From assembly GCF_031143425.1 (NCBI RefSeq), contig NC_090444.1, forward strand, positions 1,311,935,324 to 1,311,999,323: a stretch of 64,000 nucleotides of DNA. The letters are read 5' to 3'. The notes beneath the pieces were generated by a model. The model saw nothing but the letters and a program-made list of their open reading frames with translations, was not told the DNA's origin and did no database searches. Below are positions 53,586 to 64,000 of the stretch, one piece after another; position 1 is the first letter of the stretch; the number at the start of each line of letters is the position of its first letter. Position numbers and translations under genes: made by a program. Source of the stretch: Pleurodeles waltl (Eukaryota > Chordata > Amphibia > Caudata > Salamandridae).

Positions 53586-55807
53586 TGTTAGTCTTGGTGT
53601 GGTCTCCCCTAACTTTTTGTTTCTGTTTCCCAGGTTGTTGATGTGTGCTGACCTCTGTTTTTGCTGTTTTTGTTACTCTGGGCACTTTAGCACAGCTATC
53701 CAGTGCTAAAGTGCAAGGGCTCCCATACAAAGTGTGTATGTAATTGGTTCATCCATGATTGGCATATTTGATTTACTGGTATGTCCCAAGTAGAGCGCAC
53801 TAGAGGTGCCCACGGCCTGTAAATCAAATGCTACTAGTGGGCCTGCAGCACTGGTTGTGCCACCCCCATTAGTAACTCTGTAAACATGGCTCAGACCTGC
53901 CACTGCAGTGTCTGTGTGTGCAATTTTAAACTGCCAATTCGACTTGGCAAGTGTACCCACTTGACAGGCCTACACCTTCCCCTTTCTTACATGTAAGACA
54001 CCCCTAAGGTAGGCCCTAGGTAGCCCCATGGGCAGCGTGCAGTGTATGTTTAAGGTAGGACATATACTAATGTGTTTTATATGTCCTAACAGTGAAATAC
54101 TTCCAAATTCGTTTTTCACCGTTGCTAGGCCTATCCCTCTCATAGGTGAACATGGGGGCTGCCTTTAAATATGATTAAAGCGTAGACTTCCTTTGGGAGC
54201 AGATAGACATGTGGAGTTTGGGGCCTCTGAGCTCACAATTTAAAAAAAACATATTTTAGTAAAGTTGATTTTAAGATTGTGTGTTTGAAAATGCCACTTT
54301 TAGAAATAGCATTTTCTTGCTTAATCCACTCTGTGACTCTGCCTGTTTGTGGATTCCCTGTCTGGGTCAGTTTGACAGTTGGGCTGTTTGCACTTCTCTC
54401 TATACAGTGACACAAAGGGAGCTGGGGTGTAGCCTGCATATCCTGATGAGCCATCTGTGCTAGGAGGGAGGGGACGAGTGGTCACTCAAACCTGAATGGG
54501 CTGTGCCTGCCTTCACACATTGCAGTCTTCAACCCCCTGGTGTGTGTCTGGGGTCCTGCCTGGGAAAGGCAGAATTTAAAAAACAAGAGACTTTTCTTTG
54601 AAGTAAGCCTACTTCAAAGGTATAAGAAGGGCACCCAAAACCACAGACTTTATATCACTTCTGGAAACCAAGAGGAAGCTCTGCCTGGAGAAGAGCTGAA
54701 GAACTGATAAGTGCTGCCCTGCCTATGACTGTGCTTTGTGGAGCTATCCTGCAGTTGCTTTCTGCCTCATGAAAGGGGACAAAGACTGGACTTTATTGTG
54801 CATTCCTGCTTGTGAAGAAATCTCCAAGCCCATGTCCTGAGCTTGCCTCCTGTTTTTGAAGTCTCAGGACCATCAAAGAATTCCCCTGCAAGCACCAGGA
54901 CTCTCTGCTGACACTCCTGCCCTGCCAAGTGGTGCCCTATCCAGTTCCTGGGGCCTTGACAGGTGAAGCTGGCAGACCAAGCCTGAAAATACACGCACAG
55001 ACCGTCGTGCGGGAAATGTCTGACGCAACCTGTGAGAGAACGGCTGAAGAAACGACGCGCCGCCAGCTCCGTGGCTGAAATCGATGCAGCGCTTGCAGCG
55101 TGGCTGGGAGATCAACGCACACGGCTGGAGAAACGACGTGCTGCATCGCTGTAGGCTGATAATGTCGCAACCCACACGGCGCAGTTTTGCTATCACCTTG
55201 CGGCAGGATTTTCGATGCAAACCTTGCTGGGCATGGAAACATGATGCAACGCCTGCCCAGGCCTGAGTGCTGCCCGGATCAACGCATCGCTCCCCTGCAG
55301 GGAGGAAAAACAACACATGCCGGTCCCACTGGAGAAGGAGAAACAACGCATGAGCTCGCTTGCGGGTGAGAAATAGACGCACCGTTTACCTTTTTTGACG
55401 CACACTCGCCCGTGCGTGTTATTTTGACGCGACCCAGGTACTTTTCAATGCTAACAGTGTTTTATCTGTTTATCAAAGGATTTAAGACTCTTTTTGCATT
55501 TTAATTAATAACTTGACTTGTGTATGTTGGGTTTTTGTCGTTTTGGTCTTGTTTTGTTTAGATAAATATTTTCTAGTTTTCTAAACCTGTGTTGTGTAAT
55601 TGTGTAGTGTTTTAATTAAGTTACTGTGTGTTGGTACAAATACTTTACACCTAGCACTCGGAAGTTAAGCCTGCCTGCTCGTGCCAAGTTACCAAGGGGG
55701 TGAGTGGGGGTTAGCTGAGGGTGATTTTCCTTTATCCTGAGTAGAGTGAGGGTCCTTGCTTGGAAAGGGGGTAACCTGACTGCCAACCAAAGACCCCATT
55801 TCTAACA
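53586..55807 (+). mobile_element. LTR-like insertion in LINE B (2222 bp, perfect 5-bp target duplication)
   Basis: Starts TGTTAGTCTTGGTGTGG and ends CCCCATTTCTAACA, flanked by the exact direct repeat ACACC (53581-53585 and 55808-55812). Its right end is the reverse complement of the left end of 50697-52850, so the two insertions are the same family in opposite orientations. TATAAG at 54621 marks the plus strand as the likely sense. A CpG-rich block lies at 54990-55440. It is non-coding and interrupts the endonuclease. Confidence 0.88.
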
Positions 55808-55812
55808 ACACC

Positions 55813-56173
55813 TAATATATCAGGGGAATCTATTTTTTAGCGCTAAGTGATCACATTGCAGAACCTTATTTATCAATATCAATAGCCCCCCCGTTGGTCC
55901 GGCCACTGCCCCCATCTGCAGGTTGGGCCACCACATAATAAGACAGAAAACCATCCAGGAAGACTGGGCCCAAGTCTCCTAGTATAAGCACATTTGCTGC
56001 TCATTAATGTAGGTGGCCCACTCCAGATCCACTAGTTTACTTCCTAGCCCAGCTAGATTCCGGGACATACTAGATAGTTTGGTACTATCTTCCAGAATAC
56101 TAAACCCATGTTGCCAAGCTTCCCTACAGTTGACAGCCCTATCTGACACCCTAAATCTGCCTGCAGAAGCCAC
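55813..56173 (-). pseudogene. LINE B endonuclease, N-terminal part
   Basis: The minus strand encodes LAGLGSKLVDLEWATYINEQ and then LY-stop-ETW, where the QET metal-binding box has its Gln codon as TAG. GPTGGLLILINK follows. The reading continues after the LTR-like insertion at 53586-55807. A second TGA lies close to the insertion point. Confidence 0.75.
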
Positions 56174-56326
56174 TGCTGGAATTATTGGATGGAAATCAGT
56201 GAATAGTCAGTCGATATCTGTAGGTGAAGGGAGGTGGTAAGCTACCAATGCCGGGGCATAATATCACTCTTCCCACCTGCTGCTCCCCTACATTTAGTGG
56301 GTGAATTGATGGAGGTGGGGATAGTT

Positions 56327-57723
56327 TTAATCTAATGCCAACGCCTCTAGGATTCCTAAGGTACAAGTGCACAATTCAAAGTCAATAAGATTATTCACTA
56401 GCAAATTGTCAACGAGAAAAATTGAAATAAAATCGAAGTTTGATCCTGGATGGCTATGTCTTCCAACCACTAAAATATCTGCTCGAACAACAGAAAGACA
56501 GTTACGCTGAACTCTCAACCAGTAAATGACCTTGTTTATCAGGTCCTGTGTTTCCATAGTCCCTGGTATCAACTTTGATACCTCAACCATAAAGATGGTG
56601 CCTCCTGATGTCCCCGTGCCTTTGGCCTATTTCTTAGGTGTTAACAATCTTGCATCGAACTGTTGAAAGGCACAATTTAATAAACTAGTTAGGTATACTC
56701 TTGGTAACTTCTCCAGCTGGCACCTGAGTACCATCCACCCCACAAGGGCCGCTTATACGCTCAGCAGGTTGAACTTCATCAAATCTGCCTGACTCAGCAT
56801 GGTTCCTGCCCTTAGCGTCAAAACTACACTTACGCCTGTCGACCTCTAATGGGGCCTGTGTATCTTTAGTCTGGGGAACAAATTAATTAATAGAATTAAT
56901 AGAAGGGATATTAATAGCAGACCCAGAGTATTGATTGCCAGTTGGTAACCTAGGTTCAGACACAACAGTGCCTATGGACATTCCCCCTGAAACAGGCAAG
57001 GACCCACCCATACTTAGCCTCGAGCACCTGCACCCACAAAACTGATCAGATTCCCCCGTTATTTTGTTCGACAGCATCAGCACCAGGCTCTGAACTTCAT
57101 CCAGTTTATGGTGAACAGATGCCAGTTCAAAATTGCTACAGGGCGTTGGTGGCCTTCCCGTGCCAAAGGATGTGTTGGCCAAGGCATTATCATCAGCAAA
57201 TACTCCAGAGCGTGCAAGAGTGGCAGTGTCAAAACGCCCCCCATTCTCTGCCAGAGAGCCATACCGATTGGAACCCAATGTTCGGGACCACCATGACCTC
57301 AGGGCTTAAGGGAGTGCGGAGGGCCTTTTCTCCTGCAGCAGAGCCACCTGTAACACGCAGCGATGCGTCCATGCCACTGTTCTGGATGGTAGTCGGCGCT
57401 GGGATTGAATCTGATCTTATGAATTGAGTTGCTTCATTTTGACCAGACTCCCTTGGGATTTTGGACAGCTGCGGCCTTTTCTTAAACATATCATGGATTT
57501 TATTAACTGGGCCTCCACAATTTGCAGGGGAAATGATTGTATTACTTCTCAGAATGGCCTCCACTTCTTCAATTAAAATATCAATGTCCTCTAAGGTATT
57601 ACTTTCCTTATTGCCCAAGGAGCTGGTTTTATTATTTGGGCGTTTCTTTGATTTTTTTGGACCACTCATATGTGAAGGAGCCTCCAAAGCTTTGCATTTC
57701 CCCATTTCCTTACTGGCGTTCAA
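56327..57723 (-). pseudogene. LINE B ORF1-like protein, frameshifted
   Basis: The frame 57723-57229 encodes a Lys-rich start (KKSKKRPNNK), an acidic helix (ESNTLEDIDILIEEVEAIL) and a Ser/Pro region. A shift near 57250 leads to 57278-56883, with a helix (SVHHKLDEVQSLVLMLSNKI) and a Gly/Ser-rich part. A third block at 56590-56327 (DLINKVIYWLRVQRNCLSVV; VVGRHSHPGSNFDF) looks like a folded nucleic-acid-binding domain. The position upstream of the endonuclease makes an ORF1 RNA-binding role likely. No zinc knuckle was seen. Confidence 0.6.
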
Positions 57724-57834
57724 AAGATATAGTGTGAATCTGGAGCATACACTTAATTCTCAGCAGCTGAATGGAGAGCTCAGCCCAGCCTCTGTCAGGC
57801 GATGACGGACGAAGACTGGCCCATTTTGGCTCAG

Positions 57835-58110
57835 TCTTCGCCAGGGCGCGTCCCACGCTGCGAGATCTGATGGCACTTAAGAGCGCAAGGCACAGGGGGC
57901 TGGGCAGGCAACAGGGCAGTCTGGGGGATGAAGTCCCACCCCAGGCAGCAGTGAGGTCCCCAGGGAGTGTTCTGCAGCAGCACGTCCCGCTCTGCGAGAT
58001 CCGATGGTGCTTAAGAGCGCAAGGCACGGGGTTGGGCCGGGGACAGGGCAGTCTGGGGGATGAAGTCCCACCCCAGCCAGTAGCGAGGCCCCCAGGGAGT
58101 GTTCTGCAGC
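57835..58110 (-). repeat. LINE B tandem 5'-UTR units, period about 133 bp
   Basis: CGTCCC-GCTGCGAGATC recurs at 57849 and 57983, and CCCAGGGAGTGTTCTGCAGCAG at 57959 and 58091 (periods 134 and 132). The units are GC-rich and about 90% alike, as in promoter monomers of LINEs. Confidence 0.85.
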
Positions 58111-58125
58111 AGCTGTGCCTCTAAA

Positions 58126-58202
58126 GTGCCCTCTGGGTACATTTTATAATAAATCCAACACTGGCATCAGTGTGGGTTTATTATTCAGTGTGGTTTGATA
58201 CC
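58126..58202. repeat. LTR-derived hairpin segment
   Basis: AATAAATCCAACACTG and CAGTGTGGGTTTATT face each other across a 4-nt loop at 58148-58182 (one bulge). The same hairpin occurs in reverse at 36185-36225 within an LTR-like unit, so this is a small LTR fragment between LINE B and the helicase copies. Confidence 0.6.
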
Positions 58203-59421
58203 AAGTTTCTTCACGCAAAAGACTTGAAAACAGGCTATTCTTTTACAGGAGTTAGTTGCAGTAGGTCACCAAAAACAATTCAATGCTTTCCTCCAAACAC
58301 AATGTTGTATTCTGTTTTTAAAATCTGTTGCATTCTCATGTGAACAAAGGCAAGCATTACATTTTAAACCATGCTTACCTCATCAATAATTAAAAGCTAA
58401 AATGTCTTCAAAACTCTTGCCACTGTATGACAAGCTTCACCAAATAACTTCTGATATTCCAGTTCATTGCCATGTTCAACCTGTAGCATAAGTCGTCTAC
58501 GTAAAGTTATTTCTTTGATATTTTGTGCAGCTAATCCAGGGGGTGCTGTTACTACAAGCAATATGTTTGATTCTGTAGCATCATGTAGGTAAGTGGAGAT
58601 TCACTTTAATTGAAAAGCTTTTCCTCGTACCAGCTTGACCACTAAAATATAATAGTATGGGCTTGAAGGATGAGCAATTGCATGGTTTCTTCTCATGAAA
58701 AAAAACATGTTCTATTTTGTATTTTACTTCAATATAAATGTCTTTCTGTTCATTGTTGAGTTGTGCAACTAACTGTTCCAGAACTACAGATTCCTGTCTT
58801 GCTTGCCCCATTACAGTTTCCACTTCATTCATAGCTATTGTATCTTCATTTTCATTAAGAGGTTGTCTAAGAGGATCCTGACCCAGTGGTCCTGAACTAT
58901 GGCTGTTTTGAGAACTATACTTATCTACCTCAGCAGTAATCATTTTTTCTTCTTGTATTTCATCATTTAGCATTTATAAAGAGTTTGTGAAAATTGAACT
59001 CTGAATAGTAGCTTTGACAGTATGGAAAGAATCTTTGTAGCAGTCATAGGCTCCAAGTAATTCTAATTCTTTATGCCAAGTCTTGAACAGTTAAAGAGCC
59101 AAATGACAAAACTCTTGTTTGACAGGTACGTTTTCAGTGGTGAATTAGATTTCCTTTTGTGTGTACCACTAAACAACCATCACATCCAAGTACTGCATAT
59201 TTCCCTTCTATGTTTTCACTCACATTGCTTCTATAGCTGTAGTTTTGAAGAATTACGTAAAGTCACTTGTCTTCTGGATCTAGACTTCTTCTTGGATAGA
59301 ATGTATCCAACATATTTGACTTTACAATGTCTGTACTTTGCTGGTCAAACTCTGCTAGGTACTGCTTTTCCTGGAAAGGCTTTAACTCTGTATTTCGTGT
59401 ACTAGTTAGGCCCAGACTTAC
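58203..59421 (-). pseudogene. Pif1-type helicase remnant, copy 2
   Basis: Best-preserved N-terminal half: the frame 58973-58581 encodes LNDEIQEEKMITAEVDKYSS, QLNNEQKDIYIEVKYKIEHV and LLYFSGQAGTRKSF (Walker A at 58617-58640, Gly to Arg at GTGKS). Downstream, NIK-EITLRRRLML and VEHGNELEYQKLFGEACH lie at 58540-58420, then DLLQL-like sequence near 58250. It forms the first unit of a direct tandem duplication whose second unit begins at 59613. Divergence from copies 1 and 3 is several percent, with small indels. Confidence 0.7.
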
Positions 59422-59612
59422 CGTTAGACCTGGCATCCTTGATGGGCTTTTCCCTGTCTTTTTGCCTCTGCTTCCTGTGTTTTTGACTGTGTGCTGGACT
59501 TTGTTGTTGCTGGTTTTGGTACTCTGGGCACTTTACCAAAGTGCAAGTGCTCCCTGTGTTTACTGTGTGTGTAATTGGCTTTTCCATGATTGGCATATTT
59601 GATTTGCTAGTA
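59422..59612 (+). mobile_element. LTR-unit 5' fragment attached to helicase copy 2
   Basis: CGTTAGACCTGGCATCCTTG... matches the first 190 bp of the LTR units at 30895 and 60833 and follows the same helicase-side sequence (GTACTAGTTAGGCCCAGACTTAC). It ends abruptly where helicase copy 3 starts. Confidence 0.7.
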
Positions 59613-60832
59613 TGACAAGTTGCTGGTATTTGAAGTATTGCCGGTTGTTTAGATTTCCAATACTTCCCAATGAGTTCCAAGTTTCTTCATGCAAAAGAGT
59701 CTTGAAAACAGGCTATTCTTTTCCAGGAGTTAGTTGCAGTAGGTCACCAAAAACAATTCAATGCTTTCCTCCAAACAAGATGTTGTATTCTTAAGTGAAC
59801 AAAGGCAAGCATTACATTTGAAACCCTGCTTACCTCATCAATAAAAGCTTACATTTCTTCAAAACTCTTGCCACTTCATGACAAGCTTCACCAGATAACT
59901 TCTGATATTCCAGTTCATTGCCATGTTCAACCAGTAGCATAAGTCGTCTATGTAAAGTTATTCCTTTGATATTTTGTACAGCTAATCCAGTAGGTGCTAT
60001 TACTACAAGCAATATGTTTGATTCTGTAGCCTTATGTAGGTAAGTAGAGATTCACTTTAATTAAAAAGCTTTTTCTGGTACCAGCTTGACCACTAATCTA
60101 TAATAGTATGGCTTGAATTATGAGCAATTGCATGTTTTTTAAATGAAAAATGAATGTTCTATTTTGCATTTTACTTTGATATAAATGTCTTTCTGTTCAT
60201 TGTTGAGTTTTGCAACTAACTGTTCCAGATCTACAGATTCCTGTCTTGCTTGCTCCATTAGTTTCCACTTCATTCATAGCTATTGCAGCTTTGTTTTCAA
60301 TAATAGGTTGTCCAAGAGGATCCTGACTCAGTGGCCCTGAATTACGGCTGTTTTGAAAACTATCCTTAGCTACCTCAGCAGCAATAATTTCTTCTTGTTG
60401 TATTTCATCATTTAAAATGTGTAAATAACTTGTGAAAATTGAACACTGAATAGTATCTTTGACAGCATTGAAAGAATCTTTGTAGGAGTCATAGTCTCAA
60501 GTAATTCTAATTCACTACGCCAAGTCTTGAACAGTTGACGAGCCAAATGAAAAAAATCTTGTTTGGCAGCTAAGTTTTCAGTGGTTAATTAGATTTCCTT
60601 TTGTGTGTACCAGTAAACAACAGACACACATCCAAGTACTGCATATTTCCTTTCTATGTTTTCACTTACATTGCTTCTATATCTGTAGTTTTGAAGAATT
60701 TCATAAAGACACTTGTCTTCTGGATGTGGACTTCACAATTTCTGTACTTTGCTGGTCAAACTCTGCTATGTACTGCTTTTCTGGGAAAGGCTTTAACACT
60801 CTGTTCCGTGTACTAGTTAGGCCCTGACTTAC
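59613..60832 (-). pseudogene. Pif1-type helicase remnant, copy 3 (near-identical to copy 1)
   Basis: Aligns without indels to 29675-30894 at a constant offset of 29,938 bp. I counted about 16 substitutions over roughly 1 kb. It carries the same internal breaks and the GTRKS Walker A variant (about 60065-60091). The same APTGLAVQNIKGITLHR and CHEVARVLKKCKLLLMR blocks are read at 60012-59830. Confidence 0.75.
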
Positions 60833-63613
60833 TGTTAGACTTGGCATCCTTGGTGTGGTTTCCCCTGTCTTTTTGCCTCTGCTTCCTGTCTTTTTGACTG
60901 TGTTCTGGACTTTGTTTTTTCTGGTTTTGGTACTCTGGGCACTTTACCACTGCTGACCAGTGCTAAAGTGCAAGTGCTCCCAGGGTAAACTGTATGTGTA
61001 ATTGGCTTTCCCATGATTTGCATATTTGCTTTACTAGTAAGTCCCTAGTAAGGTGTACTAGAGGTGCCCTGGGCCTGTAAATCAAATGCTACTAGTGGGC
61101 CTGCAGCACTGATTGTGCCATCGACATGAGTAAGCGTATAAACATAGCTCAGACCTGCCACTGCAGTGTCTGTGTGTGCAGTTTTAACCTGCCAATTCGA
61201 CCTAGCAAGTGCACCCAGTTGTCATGTAAGGCATGTAAGGCACCCCTACAATAGGCCTTAGGTAGCTCCATGAGAAGGATACAGTGTATGTTAAAGGTAG
61301 GACATGTACTGATGTGTTTTACATGTCCTGAAATACTACCAAATTGGGTTTTCACTATTGCAAGGCCTATCTCCCTCATGGGTTAACATGGGGACTGCCT
61401 TTAAATATCTTTTATGTGCAGTTTCCCAGTGGGAGCAGATACAGCTATGGGGTTTGGGTTCTCTGAACTCACAATTCAAAAATACATGTTTTGGTAAAGT
61501 TGTTTTTTAGTTTGTCAGTATGAAAATGCCACTTTTAGAAAGTGGGCATTTTCTTGCTTCACCGATCTGTGCCTCTGCCTGGCTGTGGAATCCACGGCAG
61601 GGTCAGACTGATGTTGAGTTGTTTGTGAATTACCTCTAGACAATGACACAAAGGGAGCTGGGGTGTGGCCTACATATCCTGATGAGTCTCCTGGGCTAGA
61701 GTGGTTCAGTAGGAGCTGACACACCTGAAAGGGCTGTGCCTGTCCTCACAAAATGGAGTCTCTAACCCCCTGGTGTGTGTCTGGCGCCAGGCCTGGGCAA
61801 GAGAGGATCTTGTCAACAAAAGAGACTTTCCCTTGAAGTTTGCCTACTTCAAAGGTAAAAAGAGGTATACGTAGTGGACCTAAAAACCTAAAACCCTAGA
61901 CTTTTAGATTACTTCTGGATCAAGAGGAACCTCTGCCAAGGAGAAGAGATGAAGATGAGGAGGAGGAGTACTGCCCCTTTGCCTGTGAGTGTGCTTTGCT
62001 GGGTTGACCTGCAGTTGCTGCTTCTTCCTTTGAGAGAACAACAACTGGACTTGGCTGTGTTTTCCTGCTTGTGAAGTGTCTTCAAGGGCTTAGACTGGGC
62101 TTCCCCCAGTTCTGAAGTCTCAGGACCTTCAAAGACCTGAACTCAATTGCTGAGACTTCTACCCTGCCAAGTGGCGCCTAATCTAGTCCCTGCATCCTTG
62201 AAAGGAGAAGCTGTTGGAACCAAAACTGTGATAGGGATGTGACTTCTTTCCACAGGATGTGGTCACATACTGGGTGTGGCCACCCTAAGGTAGGTGGTCC
62301 ATTGGCCACTAGCAGTACTCCCCCAACAACCACTAAACACAGTGTTTGTTGGGCATCACTAGACCTACAGATCAAATATGACAGACACAAGAAGATCAGG
62401 GACAAAGAAGTTCCGAAGCATAAGAACAGAAATCATGCTGCACAAAGAAAAAGGTGCCAAACCCTGGTTGCTGCTCCTAGGACTCAACAATCACAGTTGA
62501 GGTGTTGCTTGGAAACCAGAAGCACTCTAAAAAAAACAGAGCACCTCCAGCCTTCTGAAACTTGCCAAGAACCTCCCTCAGAGTGAATGCAGCATTCTCC
62601 TGCAACCTGCAAGCAAGGAACCAGTGAAGTCCAGTATACTGACCGGCTGTAGTCCAGTGAACCAAACTCTCCCAGTGTGCCATGTTTTGGGGCACTGCAA
62701 GTTTCAGGCCTGAGATGCCCTATTGCCCATGGTACTGGACCCCCAAAGTCAATCACTCAGAAGCAAAGTCCACTCCAAACTCTCAAAGCCCAGAAGTAAG
62801 TACCAGTTGAGGGACTTCAGGACACCCAAGAATCACCCCCAGAGTGGCCCTGCTGACATGCAATCTACCCTCCAACTGACCTGCACCTGGTTCCAAGGAC
62901 TCACTGATTCACAACCCTTGGCTGACCTATCTGCACTGCACCCGGCCTCCCTGGCCCCACTGCAACACCAAAACAGCTGACCATTAGGTGTCCCTAACCC
63001 CTTGTGACATCTACCCTCCAGGGGGACCTACAGGACTTACCTTTAGGTCCACCTTTGCAGTGTTTCCTAGTGGTCCCCTTTTCCATTGTGCACCAGCCCA
63101 AAGACTTTTATCTGCTATTCCTGCTTAAACCAGTAACCACCCAAACTTCTCCAGGTGGCCCACAGGATATCTCAATGACCTCAATCTAAAAATAGAAGGT
63201 TTCACTTTTGAGACCAATGCCTGATTTTATGTGTATTTTTAAAGACGTTCCCATTCATTCATATGGTGCATAATTGCACACAAAAGCATATATTTTCTAA
63301 ACTTTGAAAAATCATGACAAAAGAAGTACTTACCATATAATGGTGAACTTGGTCTTAAACATTTTATATAAATCTGAAGTATTTTTGTGCATTAGCCTCA
63401 AGTTATTCTTCCAAGTGTCTGTCCAGATTTATTGATACTGCGAGTACAACAAACGCTTAGCACATCTCCAAGACAAGCCTAACTGCTTGCCCATACTACC
63501 TCAAAAACAGAGCATTAAGCTGTCTGCTTTTTATCTCAGGATACCAAAATGGGGTTGTTTGGACTATCTGCACAGTGGACATAATTTTCGTACACTATAG
63601 CCAGCCTCCTACA
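60833..63613 (+). mobile_element. LTR-like unit adjoining helicase copy 3
   Basis: Starts TGTTAGACTTGGCATCC and ends GCCAGCCTCCTACA (2.78 kb). The first 270 bp are nearly identical to 30895-31165. The rest aligns to 31170-33180 and 36800-38072 at lower identity. A TATACG box sits at 61866. No target duplication was found. Non-coding. Confidence 0.6.
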
Positions 63614-64000
63614 ATTCTCATGCCCTCGGACTGTGTCCCAGTTTCTAAAATGGTGGCTGCAACTTTCTGCAGAGGGTGTGGCTAACTAGTCACAGTGCTG
63701 CTCTTTGCATAGGTGTTACAATGGATCTCTGTCCCTATATATACAAAATTGTTCTTTCTTTAATATTTCAAATATTACTGCATGGATTTATACCGAATAA
63801 GAAAAAGGGCTCTTTCTGGACCAAGAGCTAGCTTTCTGCCAAATTTGGTGTAATTCCGTCCAGCATTTCAGGCTGTAGTCATATTCAAAATCCCTACTGA
63901 AAAATCCATGGGGGGAAAAAGCATTCTGCGACCCCCTCCCTTTTGTCTCAATCCCCGCTTGATGGTTCACCCCAAAACTTTCCAGACAGCAGGTGAACTG
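63614..64000. other. No gene seen
   Basis: Window end: unassigned sequence with short frames only. Confidence 0.5.

Larger units (their letters stand above)
48115..58125 (-). mobile_element. Non-LTR retrotransposon (LINE B) split by two LTR-like insertions
   Basis: On the minus strand, from 58125 down, it has 133-bp tandem 5'-UTR units, a Ser/Thr/Asn-rich ORF1 (57723-56327), an endonuclease (56173-55813 then 53580-52856), a linker and reverse transcriptase (50691 to about 49330), and a long 3' UTR ending with AATAAA (plus-strand 48154-48159). The insertions occupy 53586-55807 and 50697-52850. The clade is uncertain: FVDLRSAFD and FADD boxes differ from those of the L2-type LINE at 15780. Confidence 0.85.

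Noticed and set aside
1..64000. Host protein-coding genes, tRNA or rRNA genes
   Set aside because: I read both strands for conserved protein motifs, splice-bounded exons and tRNA-like A/B boxes with cloverleaf arms. Nothing outside transposons could be supported by eye.

Overview
No cellular host gene could be supported in this window. It is a mosaic of decayed, nested transposable elements and tandem repeats, as expected of a very large vertebrate genome. Split transposon genes with GT/AG introns, L2-type LINEs, PIF/Harbinger elements, Gypsy-type LTR material, Pif1-type (Helitron-like) helicase fragments and kilobase LTR-like units all fit a salamander. From recall of its abundant repeat families, a newt such as Pleurodeles waltl is my best guess. 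That is an inference I could not check by search.

Layout. 0-8 kb: unassigned sequence, a 130-bp tandem repeat, a foldback Harbinger MITE (4428-5055) and weak plus-strand fragments of a Harbinger accessory gene. 8-10 kb: unassigned, with one CG-rich hairpin. 10-20.7 kb: a minus-strand Harbinger accessory gene (SANT/Myb-like). Its exon 1 (20232-20703) and exon 2 (10095-12710) are separated by an L2-type LINE (15780-19700) and a 91-bp satellite. Exon 2 is itself broken by a MITE and a G-rich minisatellite. 20.7-25 kb: a second L2 fragment, a composite MITE, a BED zinc-finger (hAT-like) fragment, a TGAGTG minisatellite and a HARBI1 transposase remnant. 25-38 kb: LTR-like units at 25.1-27.9, 30.9-33.2 and 35.6-38.1 kb, interleaved with a MITE, a Pif1-helicase pseudogene and another minisatellite. 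38.1-46.6 kb: the most complete DNA transposon. It has a HARBI1 gene (+) flanked on both sides by minus-strand trihelix/Myb-like accessory genes, and a Gypsy remnant is nested in its left arm. 46.7-58.1 kb: one more LTR-like unit, then a long non-LTR retrotransposon on the minus strand interrupted by two LTR-like insertions in opposite orientation, one with a perfect and one with a near-perfect 5-bp target duplication. 58.2-63.6 kb: two tandem copies of a helicase-plus-LTR unit. The second copy is about 98% identical to the 29.7-31.1 kb locus over more than 1 kb.

The genes do not form a cellular pathway. Their logic is that of mobile elements: transposase plus DNA-binding accessory proteins (Harbinger), endonuclease plus reverse transcriptase (LINEs), Gag and protease (Gypsy) and helicase (Helitron-like). 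Nearly all carry stops or frameshifts. The main value of the window is the nesting order, the unusual three-gene Harbinger, the repeated helicase/LTR junction and several structured repeats.
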